Part shown: one piece after another, positions 1-10,769 of the stretch
Position numbering within the stretch: the first letter of the stretch is position 1
Layout of the letters: each line of letters begins with the position of its first letter
Source of the DNA: Symbiodinium natans
Lineage: Eukaryota; Sar; Dinophyceae; Suessiales; Symbiodiniaceae
Direction: 5' to 3'
DNA: 64,000 nucleotides
NCBI GenBank assembly: GCA_905221605.1
Contig: CAJNDS010002774.1
Span: 186,001 to 250,000 of the forward strand
Position numbers and translations under genes: made by a program
The notes under the pieces: generated by a model
Seen by the model: the letters and a program-made list of their open reading frames with translations, nothing else
The model's database searches: none
Told to the model about the DNA's origin: nothing

Positions 1-699
1 GGAATTCCCTCGCAGCATTTTCAGGCTCAGCAAGGTGCTTTTGTGGGTGGCTTTGGGGCATGAGCCGGCAACCCACAAGTGAAGTGCCAACAATGCCAAA
101 AACGCTTCTTCAAGCTCTACTGAAGCCTACAGCAGAGGTGGCCTTCGGGCGAGAGGGCTTGGCTGGCTCCTCTGACAGTACAAGATGCTTCAGTCTGTAC
201 GTCTTCAGAAGAACATTAAACCTAAAAGTTGAGGGGACAAGTATGGAGAACGCCCCGCCAGGATGCTGTCAGCATTGAGTTACGCGGTGTCTCGCATGAC
301 GCGCGCAAAGCAAACCACGTCCTAGCAAGGATAGGGTGGCCTGCGACCAGAAGCCTTGAGCTCGGCATCAAGTGAGGATGGGCAAAGCTACGCAGCTTCA
401 CACGACCAAGCGACGCATCAAGACCGACGCATCAAGACCGACCCCTCACCCCATCCCATCCGCCCTCCGCCCCTCCTCAAACCCAGGCCCCACCCGCTGG
501 AAGGGAAGGAGCTATCCCCTGCAATACGTTCACGCTGGACCTGCTACCATCCTCCATACGGTGCTCAGTGCTGAAGGCCAAACTGTGTCTCAATGGCAGC
601 GAACAAAGGCCGATAACAAGGACCATGAGAAGACAGACATGAAAAGACCGAAGCCCGACTAAAAAGCCTACGTAAACTCCAAAATAGGTTTTGACGGGC

Positions 700-3600
700 A
701 TAGTTCGATCTCCTCCACCTCCTCCCAGGCATCAGCTTCGTACTCAGCCTTCGAAGGCCCGGCTCTGTGAAGGCGGTTTTTGCGAGGTGCAAGTGGCATC
801 ACATGGCTAGGTTATGCTAGGCTCAGAGCCTCACACCTTAGGACCTTGAGCTGAGACAGTCTGCGGGTGTGTCAGATTCTGGACAAACCATTTAACAGTG
901 CTCCTCCAAACACCCAGCATGCCAACCCTCCGCCGCCTCGGCCTCTCCCTCCTCGGCTGCCTGTGCCTCCTCCTCCTGCATCTGGTCTAAGAGGCCCTGC
1001 CAAGATAATCAGATATGAGCTACAATATCCAACTATGTACTGCAACACTCCTAGCGTCCTAGCCGAAGGTTCAGAGCAGGGATGCCAAAGGGCCGATGGA
1101 TCTGACATGTTCTAAGAGTGTACAGCCGGGCTCAAGCGCTTGGAGCGTTGCAACTGCAATCGGCCAGAACTCCCTGCCTGAAACTTGGCATCCAACTCTG
1201 GATCCTTCACGAGAGATGAACAGCGCGGGGCGAAGATGGGATAGGAAAAGAGCCCTCGCCGCTATGAACTTTGAATTCCCCAAACATCAACCCTCAGCCT
1301 TCGGAGCGGTGCACAAAAAAGTATACGCACTTACACACTCATCTCCTAAACCCTAAACCCTGAAGTCTGAGTCTTGCCGGGGATTTGGTTAAAGCGCCCA
1401 CCTTCCGGATGGAGCGTGCGCAATAGAGGGAGAGGGGCATCCAGAGGACGCCCAAATTGAAACGTTGACACTGCAAACCGGGGTTCTAAGACCAAAGGGA
1501 GGCAAAGGGACTTGGTGGACACTGGCAACTTATCAGGCTTTCGTTTTCGCGAAGGCGGCCCCGGTCTTGTTCCTCATGCTGGGCCCGTGGACGCACAAAA
1601 CAGAATCTGCTGACTGTGTGTGACAGATTTTTGACTCTTCGTACAGGTTCAGATGCATCTTAGAGAGCCAAGGCGTGTTCATATCGTTCATGTCTTCATG
1701 CCTCATTTGCCCCTCGGTGAGGGCGCTACGCCTGGGTGCACGTGTTCTCAGCATGCGCATGCACTTTAGGCATTGACTACTTCAAGTTGCATAAAGCTCG
1801 TCACTGCACTGGATCTGCTGCATGTCTCCACTGCGCGGGATACCGAACACGAACAAATCCCGTGGGTGGGTGCCTCTGCTCCAGAAGACTGTTCGCTTTC
1901 TACGGATCAACAGGGCCCTCATGACCATTCCTAAAGGCCAAGGCTTACGGAGCAGCTTCGAGGCTTAGGTGCCGTTGATGGTCTGAGTAGCATCCCATCA
2001 GGCCTGTTCCGCCTCTTCGGCCTCTTCCTCTGCCGGCATCAGCTCCTCCTGATCTTCATCGACCGTGATAAGTGCAACGCGGGCGCTGTCATGCACGATT
2101 CTCTGACGAAGAATCGACTGCAGATTCCGTACGTGACACATATATTATCAGTGCACAGGCCTGTGCCACTCTGAATGCAAGATGTTGAAGGCTGCCGGAA
2201 CTTGTCTGTCTCAGTCTGCCCTACACTTTATTATGCTTTGGAAGCACGAGTACCTGTCGAGGTCTTGTGTCCCAAGTAGTGCTTCCAATATCTGCGCTTG
2301 CCCCTCAGATCTCCCCGACTGTTGCATACCATTCAACCCTTGTTCCATTCTATTCCCACACTGCAATCCATGCTTTCAACGAGACTATAGATGATGCAGC
2401 CTCCCTGATCATGGCGCATCTTCAGTCCCGCTGAATGTCTGCTTCACTGACAGGTCGGCATGCGCTGGGCCTCCTCCGTGTCTTCTGCGTAGCCCTCTTC
2501 TGTGGCAAACTCGGCGTCGCCCTCGGCGTAGCCCTCCTCGGGACCCGGGATACGGGCAAGCTCGAACGTCGCAACGCGGGCCAGGTGCTTCAGACCGTTT
2601 TCAGACCATGCTCCTCCTCGCACCCTTCGCACGGCTCCTCAAACTCCATCTCACCTAGCAGCTCTCGCGCTTGCCAAGTGAGGGAATGACAAGAAGAGGG
2701 GATGCCGCTTCCGCCCTCACGCTGCACCACTAAGAAAGGAGAACAACAAACGCCAAGAAGAAAACCGCGGTTGAGAAAAAAAAGGAGTCCGCGCCTTCGG
2801 CTTCCATGGGCTCGCCCTCCATGGCCTCGGCCTCCATGGCCTCGGCCTCCATGGCCTCGGCCTCCTCGGGCTCCATGGCCTCCTCGGCCTCATTCTCCAT
2901 CAGCTCCTCACGGGGGCCGAGCACCGCCTTGGAGGTTTTTGGAACAACAGCGTATTTGCGCACGTAAGCTTTTGTTGTGTAGGCACCGATGACACGTTCA
3001 AGAGCTCCCCTCTTCTCGCGGGCCTGAGAACTGTCACGGACGCACCTGACAACCTGGCCTGAAGTCCGCCTGAAGCCGCCTGAAGCCCTACACTCCTGGC
3101 GCCTCCTCAGGCTCCTCAGGGAACTCCCCCATCCCTGCTGCCATATCCTGGAGAGTACGACGCTTGACCGAGTAGAGACAACATGCAGTCATACACAGGG
3201 AGCCTGGTCCGAGCCTAGCTCATTCATCCCAAGCACATGCCACATCAGATAGGCACCCTTGTTCCATTCCGTGGCTGACATTCCGGCACAAGTCATGCTA
3301 AGGACCCGTACTAAAGCATGACCGTTCCTTTGTCTTAACTTCATGCATGCGTGACAATTTGCAAAATAGATGCCGCTTGGAGCTGTTCGGAAGCTGTGTG
3401 CATGCACTCTCGTCGTCTCGTTCTCCAGACAACTGCTTCATTGCGAGAGGTAAACCTTCGGATTTGTGGGTCTTATACCAGTAACGTAACGACGAACTGA
3501 ATTCGGGCATGTGATTGGACAGGATGCGTGAGCTCACATCTTTTCCCTATGAGGTGAAGTGCTGTGCTTCAGCAAGATCAAGGCTACTGCTGAATCTGCG

Positions 3601-3707
3601 CTCCAGGCGATTTTCCTACACTCTCCGCATAAACCTGCCATAGTTTAAGTCAACTGAGCAAATTTGCTTAGATCTAAGTCCTCATCGCCGGCTTCCTCGT
3701 CAAGCTC
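700..3707 (-). CDS. Acidic Glu/Ala-rich multi-exon gene, function unknown (candidate)
   Basis: Several minus-strand pieces in consistent order read as an acidic, low-complexity protein. They are near 3707-3645 (starts ELDEEAGDEDLDLSKF after CCACAG), 3165-3088 (KRRTLQDMAAGMGEFPEEPE), 3023-2790 (starts AREKRGALERV after CTCAG, then Glu/Ala/Met repeats), 2600-2440 (two EEGYAE units), 2095-1990 (DEDQEELMPAEEEAEEAE), 990-905 (QEEEAQAAEEGEAEAAE) and 762-705 (EYEADAWEEVEEIE). The pieces at about 2600 and 2095 share an ARVA start followed by acidic residues, so the exons may be internal duplicates. I did not resolve the splice junctions, start or stop, and do not recognise the family. The pieces could belong to more than one gene. 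That they are coding is inferred from composition and from AG acceptors at several left ends. Confidence 0.45.
2804..2890. repeat. 15-bp tandem repeat inside the acidic coding exon
   Basis: Units close to TCCATGGCCTCGGCC repeat about five times with drift. On the minus strand they encode a Met-Glu-Ala-Glu-Ala pattern, so the unit keeps the reading frame and is probably a coding minisatellite. Confidence 0.8.
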
Positions 3708-3719
3708 CTGTGGATTAGG

Positions 3720-5400
3720 TAGGGTCTTCTCTTCGAATCCGGCTTGGGAACAATGGAGCATAGAGCCATGTGGACACTGGGACAAGTTTCAATGAAGCAG
3801 CCCCCTGCAGCCCCCTGCCTCTTGTTTCAGGAACCTGGGGCTCAGGCACTCTGCAGTCTGAATCGTTGATGGTTCTGCTTTGTTTGCTTTACCTTCTTGG
3901 CTTGGGCTTAGAGAACGTCATGTGGCCGTACCTGCACTGCATCAAGCGTCCCGAACCCTCATTCCCCATTCCTGGCCTGTTGATGAAGGAGCCTGCGGAC
4001 GGGTCGCGGGCCGCCATCAGTCTGGTCAACAACGAAAGAAGTGCTCGTCTGAGTCTGTAGGGTGTCGGCTCAGCTTCGGCTGACGCCGGCTGAGGTCGGC
4101 TGAGGTCTGCGTGCTCTTTGTTGTCAAGTGTCAGGTGGGTCGGGCTCGAGGAGAGGAGGCGGGGTGCGTTGAAGTGCGTGAGAACCTCGGGGTTCTCAGG
4201 TTCCGGGGATGTCTACAGATGCTGGGTCGGGCTGAGGCGGAAGTTCCGCAAAGACAAACATGGCCTTGCTGGCTGCAAGCTGCAAGCCGAGAGCGGAGAC
4301 AGCCCTGCACCATGACATGTCCCAGTGTCCACTGGTCCTTTGGTACATCGGGATACACCGGGAATAAGGGGGGGGGGGGGCTTCGGCTCACCGTCCCCTC
4401 TGAGCTCACGGATTTCTTCCTCACATACCGCTTCCTGGAAGCCTTCCGGCGTGGGACGAACTGCCCATCTTAGGTGGGCAAGCTACCGCTCCCATGCGTT
4501 CCCGCCCATAAAGCTAAGCGCCGGAACAGAAACCAGGTGCTCAGACACGATGATATGGTACAAGATCAGAAATGATGTATGCTTTCTTGTGTAGACTCCC
4601 AGTGCAGTTTAATGGGACTCACCTGGCACGGCCTGGCACTCTCTCTGTACAGATGCGGGCGTTCCGGATATTCTTCGATCTTTCCAGCAGGCTCCCACAG
4701 AGAGCCCGGGGGGGGTGCTCAACAGCAGAAAACCACCACCGAAGTGAATTCTCTGTCCACTGCGAGGCTTCGGAAGCCGCGGTTACTGGAACTGCGCATG
4801 ACGTATACAAAGTATACTTTCTCAAAGCATTGGGCATGACAGGATGCTTACAATCGTGGACATCCCGAACCTCTGTCTTGCGTGCTGGAGCGCTGCATTC
4901 CATCCAACGCCTGGCTCGGATGCAGCGACAATGCGCAACCTTCATCTCGAAGCCCAACACCTCTGGAGCTCTCAACGGCTCGGATCTTGGACTGAGTCAG
5001 CTGCCACCTGGGTGTGAGAGGCAGAACAAAATGACCCTGCCGTGCAGAACACGTGGCTCCCGTCCTTGAATCCCTCAATGATTCCTGATTCGCCCAGGCT
5101 CTCCCCGGCGCTTGGCCCATCTGCGGCAGTTGAGCAGCGGCGTGGGCGCGGCCCTAGGGGTTTGGGGGGCATCTTTGGGCATGTGTCTTGGTATGTCTTG
5201 GTATGAAGTTCTGCATTTTTGGCACTTCGCACAGAGCCCCAGTCCAACGGCTCTCGTCAAGGCCACGCTGCTCCGGGCTTTCGGCCATGTGAGCAGACCG
5301 ACTTGAAGCCTCGGTTTGGGACGACCGAGGATCTCTGCTTGCGTCAGGCTTTTGGGCCTCGCGTTCTAATCTCCTTCGTTTGGCTAGTGCCGGAGAAAGA
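3720..5400. other. Stretch with no supported gene
   Basis: I see only short overlapping frames on both strands without conserved motifs or consistent splice joins. There is a run of G at about 4370-4380. Unrecognised exons cannot be excluded. Confidence 0.4.
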
Positions 5401-5402
5401 TC

Positions 5403-5409
5403 CACACAC

Positions 5410-5461
<52 letters not shown>
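5403..5461. repeat. (CA)n microsatellite
   Basis: An almost pure CA tract of about 59 bases with one CG interruption near its start. It creates artificial Thr/His and Cys/Val frames on both strands. Confidence 0.97.
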
Positions 5462-5463
<2 letters not shown>

Positions 5464-5939
5464 TCGTGCCCACACCTCAAGCCAAGAAACTTCCGTGCGC
5501 GCGGCGTCCAAGGCTGCGGCGCTGGCGTCTGGGGCGAGAAGTGCAGGGTGATGGACACAAGCGGACATGGGTGTTCGGTGATACCCTTGTTTGCTCGTTC
5601 CAGGGTTGCGGTGACTAAACCTCCCCGCCATCAGCGTAAGCCTTTGTCAATCTGTTGATTGGCAAGATCGAAGTGACTGTGTACTGCGGAAACCCGGTTG
5701 CCAGGGAAGTGCAAAAAGAGACTGCAACTGAGATGGACCCCTGAGACTATTGACGTCTGCTTGTAATTATTTCGTTCTTTCCGTCCTTATTTCGTTGTTC
5801 TTTCTGTAATAACTTTTTTCTAATCGTCTTTCCAAACCTCTATTTCCCCTTTATTTCAATAAGATAACATCTTCTCCATATTATAATAAGAACACCTCTT
5901 TCACCTGTGTAATGTTGCACCCGCAATATTCTAGGGGGC

Positions 5940-6375
5940 CGCTATTATGAAAAGTTTTTCGGCTATTCAGGATCTGGACCCTTTGTTTTGGAGGTCCGCT
6001 ATAATGAAAAGTTTTCGGGCCGTGACTGTTTTTTTGAGGGTTTCAGGAAGGCATAAGCTTCTCGAGAAGGAGAGATACTTGAAGCCTGAAGCCTCGACCT
6101 GTCCAGGATCTCCGACAATCTTTTTTTTTCAGGGCGCCTTTTCTTTATAAATTCCTGACTTAAAACTAGATGATTCCATAGGCGAATCATATCCGGAAAG
6201 GGGGTACCTTACGGAGGCCTCCGGACACACTTTAATACCTTTGTTTGGGGGCCCACTATAATGCAAGTCTCCCGGGGCCCGGGGCTCAGTCCTTCGGTTT
6301 TCAGGAAGTAGGCATAAGCTTTCTCGAGACGAAGGGATACTTGAAGCCTGAAGCCTCGACCTTTCCAGGGTCGGG
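5940..6375. repeat. Imperfect tandem duplication, unit about 250 bp
   Basis: The block around 5985-6112 is repeated at about 6240-6372. Both copies run from TTTG..GG..C.CTATAATG through TTTCAGGAAG and GGCATAAGCTT to ATACTTGAAGCCTGAAGCCT and TCCAGG. A third, shorter copy of the CTATTATGAAAAGTTTTTCGG part lies at about 5942. No coding sense is apparent. Confidence 0.8.
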
Positions 6376-6552
6376 GGGTAGCTTAGGGAGGCCTCCGGGC
6401 TCCGGACCCCTCCCCTGCCTGACTGTTTGGGGTCTTTTGTTATTCAGGGTCGCGACTGTTTGGGGTGGGGGGGGGGGGGTTGCATTATTAAAGCAGGTCC
6501 AACATTAATTTCATTAGAAAACTGACGAGAAGCTGTGCCTTGTGGCCAGACC

Positions 6553-6642
6553 GTTTTCCTAGAGTCTCGAACCTTAGAAGTTGAAAAATCAAAAGATGGA
6601 ACAGATAGGCTGATTGCGCGAGGAAGTGTGGCTGTGGCCCTG
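6553..6642 (+). CDS. Possible single exon resembling a hotdog-fold thioesterase
   Basis: After an AG at 6551-6552 a plus frame reads TVFLESRTLEVEKS, then DRLIARGSV. This resembles the end of a PaaI/ACOT13-type hotdog thioesterase, where a strand of the form VFxEAxV is followed by xGxLIAxG. The similarity is short and I found no neighbouring exon, so this is a weak guess. The long plus frame that continues to 7440 has no further recognisable content and is probably chance. Confidence 0.2.
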
Positions 6643-7780
6643 AGACAGATTCTGTACAAGATGAAACTGGAGTCAAAAGCCCAAGATATCAAAGCTGTCA
6701 CGGCCCGTTGTCAAAGACAAGCAGGCCCCGAGTGCCACCACCTGCTCACCCTTGTGTATTTGGTCACGGTGGTTCTATCGTTGGACAGCTGCCGTTCAGA
6801 ATCGTTCAGACGTCACTATTTGCCGCCCGCAAATCAAATCTATAAGTCTCAGCCAGCGGCGCCTGGCCTTGCGGAGATTTCCCCAAGCAGCTCCCAGTCC
6901 CGAGCATTGCGATATGCGACACACTACGTCCTGATCAGCTCGCCTTCGGCTCCACTCTGTACAGGAGCGGCCGCTGCGCGGCAGTCTGAGCAGAGACCTC
7001 TGCCGGTTGCAGCAGCTTTCCCTCAGTGTGTTACTAAACCTCCTCAGCAAGTGTGCAGCAGGCCTCCCTCATCGATGAGCACGTGCGAGAGCGAGGCATC
7101 ACAGCCATCACAAATCACGAGCACGTCATTCACATCGGAGGAGCTGGCCTGGGCTCGGTGTTCCCAGCGCAGTTCACCAGTCACCGCCACTCCCCTCCCT
7201 CCCCTTTGGATACATGCAGGAACAGAATGGAGCAGACCAACAACTTTAGAGCCATGCATTGGCATCTCCCCGAGCGGAGGCTCTGAGGAACAAGACATCT
7301 CCCAGCAGAGTCTGGTTAAACGCCAAGTGGCAGCAGCAAAGAAGTCGGGGTTGCCACCAGACGTCCCGCCACTGCCAGTCCATGCATATGACGGCGCTGG
7401 CCCACCTGCAGCTTGCTCTCATACTGTATCAAGTACTTGACACAGAAACCGCCCTGTAACCGCTAGTCGTTCGTCCTAAGCATACTGTCCCCCCAGGGCC
7501 CTAGGGGCCTATAGGACCAGCCAAGGTTTTCATTGACTCAAGTTCGCTCGAAAGGACATGCCCAGCCTGCATGTAGCTTGTCCTTATCTTTGCCATCCTC
7601 CAGGCAAGGGAGCAACTGCGGGGAAGTCGCCCTCGCCATGTACAGGTCAGCCCGGTTGAAGACTAGGGTGCCAAAGCTCACATTCCTGCAACTATCACCT
7701 CGCCAAGGCAGCTACTTGGAGACAAAACCAATGCCCGCAGCAGAAAAACTCCTGACCCTCCCGCCGTACTTCGGTGTACT

Positions 7781-10039
7781 TCAATCCTTCGTCTTCCCGG
7801 CGGCCAAGTTCTCCCGCTGTTCCTCTGCCTGGGCCTTCACCCACTTGTTCACCTCCAGGCTTTCCCAAAAACATCCTACAGGTGTGCTAGGGTCGCAGGC
7901 TGTGCCGCATGCCGCACAACCGAGGCCACATATCCACAAGCCTAATATGAGGCGTCTAGCAGAGCTTGGGAAAAGGCTGGAAGAGGTTCTGCCTAGTTGA
8001 CGTCCAGAAGGGCCCCAGAAATACCACAGTAATGGTGGGCGCTTCATGTTTGATCCTTACCCTTCAGAACATCTTTCTTGAGCCAGCTCGCATGCAGCAG
8101 CTTCGGTCCCAGACCGGCTTTGGCGTCCGAGGAGGCGGATCTGGCGGGCGGATCGCTCACTCGAAACCCTCACCTTTGCGAACCTCTCGCCGGACTCCAA
8201 ACTCTCTCCTGCCAATGCTATGGAGGCCTGCGCTCCATGTCCGCCAGGCGCCGTTGGATGCGGCAGAGCTCGGCCTGCAATCAGCCAGGGAGGAAGGTTG
8301 AGCCGCCAAGCCGCCACTAAGCTGCCATTGCCGGCCTTCCTAAACAAGTTCTGATGGTGAAAAACAGCCAGCTGTCAACAATCCGCTGCAGTCACGACCA
8401 TGGGACATCACTGGACATCATGGAACCTCGCATTCTGAGAACCTTCGCGGGCTGAAAGACAGAATCGACAGGTTTACGATTGTGGAAAGGCCGCGATGCT
8501 CTGCGCCTGGGTGTTGGCCTTTCGCAGCTCGGCGGCTGCATCGATGACCTACCAACAAGGTCAGGGGCTTACAGATGACTGCAGCGGCGACAGCGGCAAC
8601 AAGCTTGGAGTACCTTGACAACCCCATGGCCCTCCCAGCTTCAGGCCCAGCTGTTTATTCTATATCAGGCTGCTTCCAAGCTGCATCATGCTACACTGTG
8701 TGCACATGTGCATAGGTCTGCATCAATCTGCAGCCGCTGGCCTTTGCAGGTTGCGTGAGACGCTGCGCGACCACCTGGAAGGAAGCTTGGGGCCCTGCAG
8801 AAGAAGCCGGGCCCAACAAAACCTCAAATCCCCCCTCAACTTCCCAGGCCCTCCTCCGTGCTTCGTGAGGTCGCCGACTTCGACGGCCGCGCCAAGTCCC
8901 CGGCCAGACGCTGCTTCTCGAGCCGCCGCAGTCTAGCCTGCGCTCCGAGGTGTTCCAAGGGTCCATCCGAAGGGCAGATGCTCAAATACTCAAACCATGG
9001 ATTCAGCTCAATCACTCTTCTGCTTGGAGGGGTTTTGGACTGCCCTCGATGTCAAGAAGTCCTCCACGGCACTCCGTAAGCTTACACACCTCGAAGCACT
9101 GAAGCACGGCCTCTTCACCGGCGATGAAGTCCGGCATCTCGAAATCTTGCGGGTGGTCTTCTAGCGAACCGTCTGCAAACACGTGCTTGACGCCTGAGCC
9201 ATCTTCAGGGTGATCCACGGAGGACCACTGCACTGCTGTGCACGGATACGCTAGTAAACCTTATTAAGCACACACATACATGTACACATATATGTATATA
9301 GACACATGCATACACACATACATATACCCGACCTCCCTCAGGCACCCGCGTTTCGTGTCACAACATGAATAAGCTAAGCAAACTTCGACGAAAGCTTCGA
9401 AAAGGTTTTGGGCTAATTCCAAATTTCTGGGTCCATATTTCCAGGTTTCCAGATTGCAAATTTCTGGGCCCATACATCCAAAATTCCAAAATGCCTGGGC
9501 CCATGTTCTGGAAGTTTGGAAATATCCAGCACGGCAATCTAATAACAAACCCTCGCGAGTCTGGGGGTTGGGGTTTGGGGGAGGGCTTGAGGTTTAGGAT
9601 TTAGGGCTTCTAATCTGTCACATCGCACGTCGGTTTAAAGTTTAAGGCTTAGGGTTTAGGGTTTACGGTCCCCCACCCCGCGGCCCCGTGGTGTGGCTGG
9701 GGGGTTGGCTCCACAGGAGGCGGTGGGTTGGGCTTTGAGGGAGGAGCCTTCACAGGAGGTGCTCTGCTCACCTGAGTCACTGGTGCACGACGCCCTGTCT
9801 CCACTGCCACCAGGCCACGAATACGAGTGAGGTCGTGGTCTCTAACTCGCAAAGCCTCTGCGATGTGAGCAGCCCAGCTCTGGATCAGCATCTGCAAGCC
9901 GCTCCGCGCCTGTCGCTGGTGCATCGAGGACGGGCGGGGCCTCAGACAAGGTCTCACTGACGAGCGAGCCCCCTGCTGCAGCCTCCGCAGACAGACGCTG
10001 CGCTGCCATCTCCAGAGCTTCGAAGTCGAAATGGGACAT
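7781..10039 (-). CDS. Multi-exon coiled-coil protein, function unknown
   Basis: Exons that join in phase are 10039-9962 (starts MSHFDFEALEMAAQRL), 9909-9772 (contains LIQSWAAHIAEAL), 9227-9090 (contains DHPQDFEMPDFIAGEEAV), 8937-about 8880 (ARLRRLEKQRLAGDL), 8548-8492 (VIDAAAELRKANTQAQ), 8274-8228 (AELCRIQRRLADMER), probably one near 8203-8165, and a last exon 7852-7781 (VNKWVKAQAEEQRENL, stop TGA). Donors include GT after 9962, 9772 and 9090, and GC after 8492 and 8228. The later exons are rich in Glu, Gln, Arg and Leu, consistent with a coiled coil. I do not recognise the family. The ATG at 10039 is preceded in the same frame by a TGA two codons upstream, so the real start may lie elsewhere if an intron removes that stop. 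Confidence 0.55.
9264..9330. repeat. CA/TA-rich microsatellite in an intron
   Basis: Degenerate mix of ACAC and ATAT steps (CACATACATGTACACATATA and similar). It lies between exons 2 and 3 of the coiled-coil gene. Confidence 0.7.
9415..9515. repeat. Degenerate short tandem repeat
   Basis: The phrases AAATTTCTGGGTCCATA, AAATTTCTGGGCCCATA and GCCTGGGCCCATGTTC recur at roughly 35-base spacing. It is intronic relative to the coiled-coil gene. Confidence 0.55.
9583..9668 (+). repeat. Telomere-like TTTAGGG-type tract
   Basis: Short runs of GTTTAGG, TTTAGGG and CTTAGGGTTTAGGG broken by other bases. It resembles the TTTAGGG telomere unit reported for dinoflagellates, but is internal and degenerate. 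Confidence 0.6.
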
Positions 10040-10045
10040 GGCTCA

Positions 10046-10531
10046 CTGAATCACTGAAAAAATGTCAGACTCGAGCCAAAATGGCACGCGTTGGTCGCAT
10101 ATGTGCCACTGCACCGGGAGGTTGAAGTAACGCAAGTCCAGCATCTCCGTGTCATCGAGCTCGTAGCGCCAGGACTCGAGTCCGGAATGCGGCGGGAGCC
10201 GCAGACAGAGGCCCTGCTCTCGGAGAACCAAGCCTCTGGCCTCCAGGAGCTGTGGAGCTGGCACCGACCCCGTGGTGTGCGGCCCACGATTCTGTGACTT
10301 CCTGACCGCACTGGCACGGCGGCAGCACTGGAGCCCTCGGACACCTCTGGCAGGGCGGCAGCGGGCAATACTTGAAAGAGCACGCTTCGCGGCTACATAC
10401 CTGGCGAGCGATGAAAAATCGTCTTGTCAGTCGATCTCTTCCGCAGGCATGTCTCCTGATAGCGATCCTGCCGCGCATGTGGCGATGGCCAGCACCACGA
10501 CTGCCATCGGCAGAAAGAATCTCAGGAGCAT
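10046..10531 (-). CDS. Signal-peptide-like first exon plus downstream open frame (candidate)
   Basis: An ATG at 10531 starts MLLRFFLPMAVVVLAIAT, then CAAGSLSGDMP: a short basic n-region, a strong hydrophobic core and small residues, as in a signal peptide or anchor. The frame stops by about 10426. A second piece, about 10290-10046, reads LLEARGLVLREQG then SWRYELDDTEMLDLRYFN and ends at a TGA (10045-10043). That TGA is in the same frame as, and one codon before, the ATG of the coiled-coil gene. The two loci may be one gene whose junction I cannot resolve, or two adjacent genes. The joining intron is inferred, not seen. Confidence 0.4.
10070..10084 (-). other. Sequence resembling the 3' end of the dinoflagellate spliced leader (possible relic)
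   Basis: Reading minus, the 15 bases CCATTTTGGCTCGAG differ by one base from the end of the known dinoflagellate spliced leader (CCATTTTGGCTCAAG). They are preceded by GCGTG, where the leader has CCGTAG. The match lies 30 bases upstream of, and in the same direction as, the ATG at 10039. Relic leaders of this kind mark genes that passed through a trans-spliced mRNA. The same bases also encode Pro-Phe-Trp-Leu-Glu in the upstream open frame, so coincidence is possible. Confidence 0.4.
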
Positions 10532-10769
10532 TCCTGCCTGCGCAAAAACAGCCTGCCATGAAGCCGCAATCCACGCAAGGCCAGAGCAGCGGCAGTGGAT
10601 TCCCCCCTGCGCCAAACTGCGTGAGCCATCTTCAGTGGGGCAAAACAGCTGATCAGCCTTCGCCTGCGGGTCCGATCGCCCTTTGGCCAAAATGGCGACG
10701 GAACTTGCTGCCTCAAGATGGCTTGAACAAACCCCAGACCAACCTAACTGTGGTTTAGGAGCGGGTACC

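Noticed and set aside
6643-7440. Continuation of the 301-codon plus frame
   Set aside because: No motif, Ser/Pro-rich chance composition, and competing frames of equal quality.
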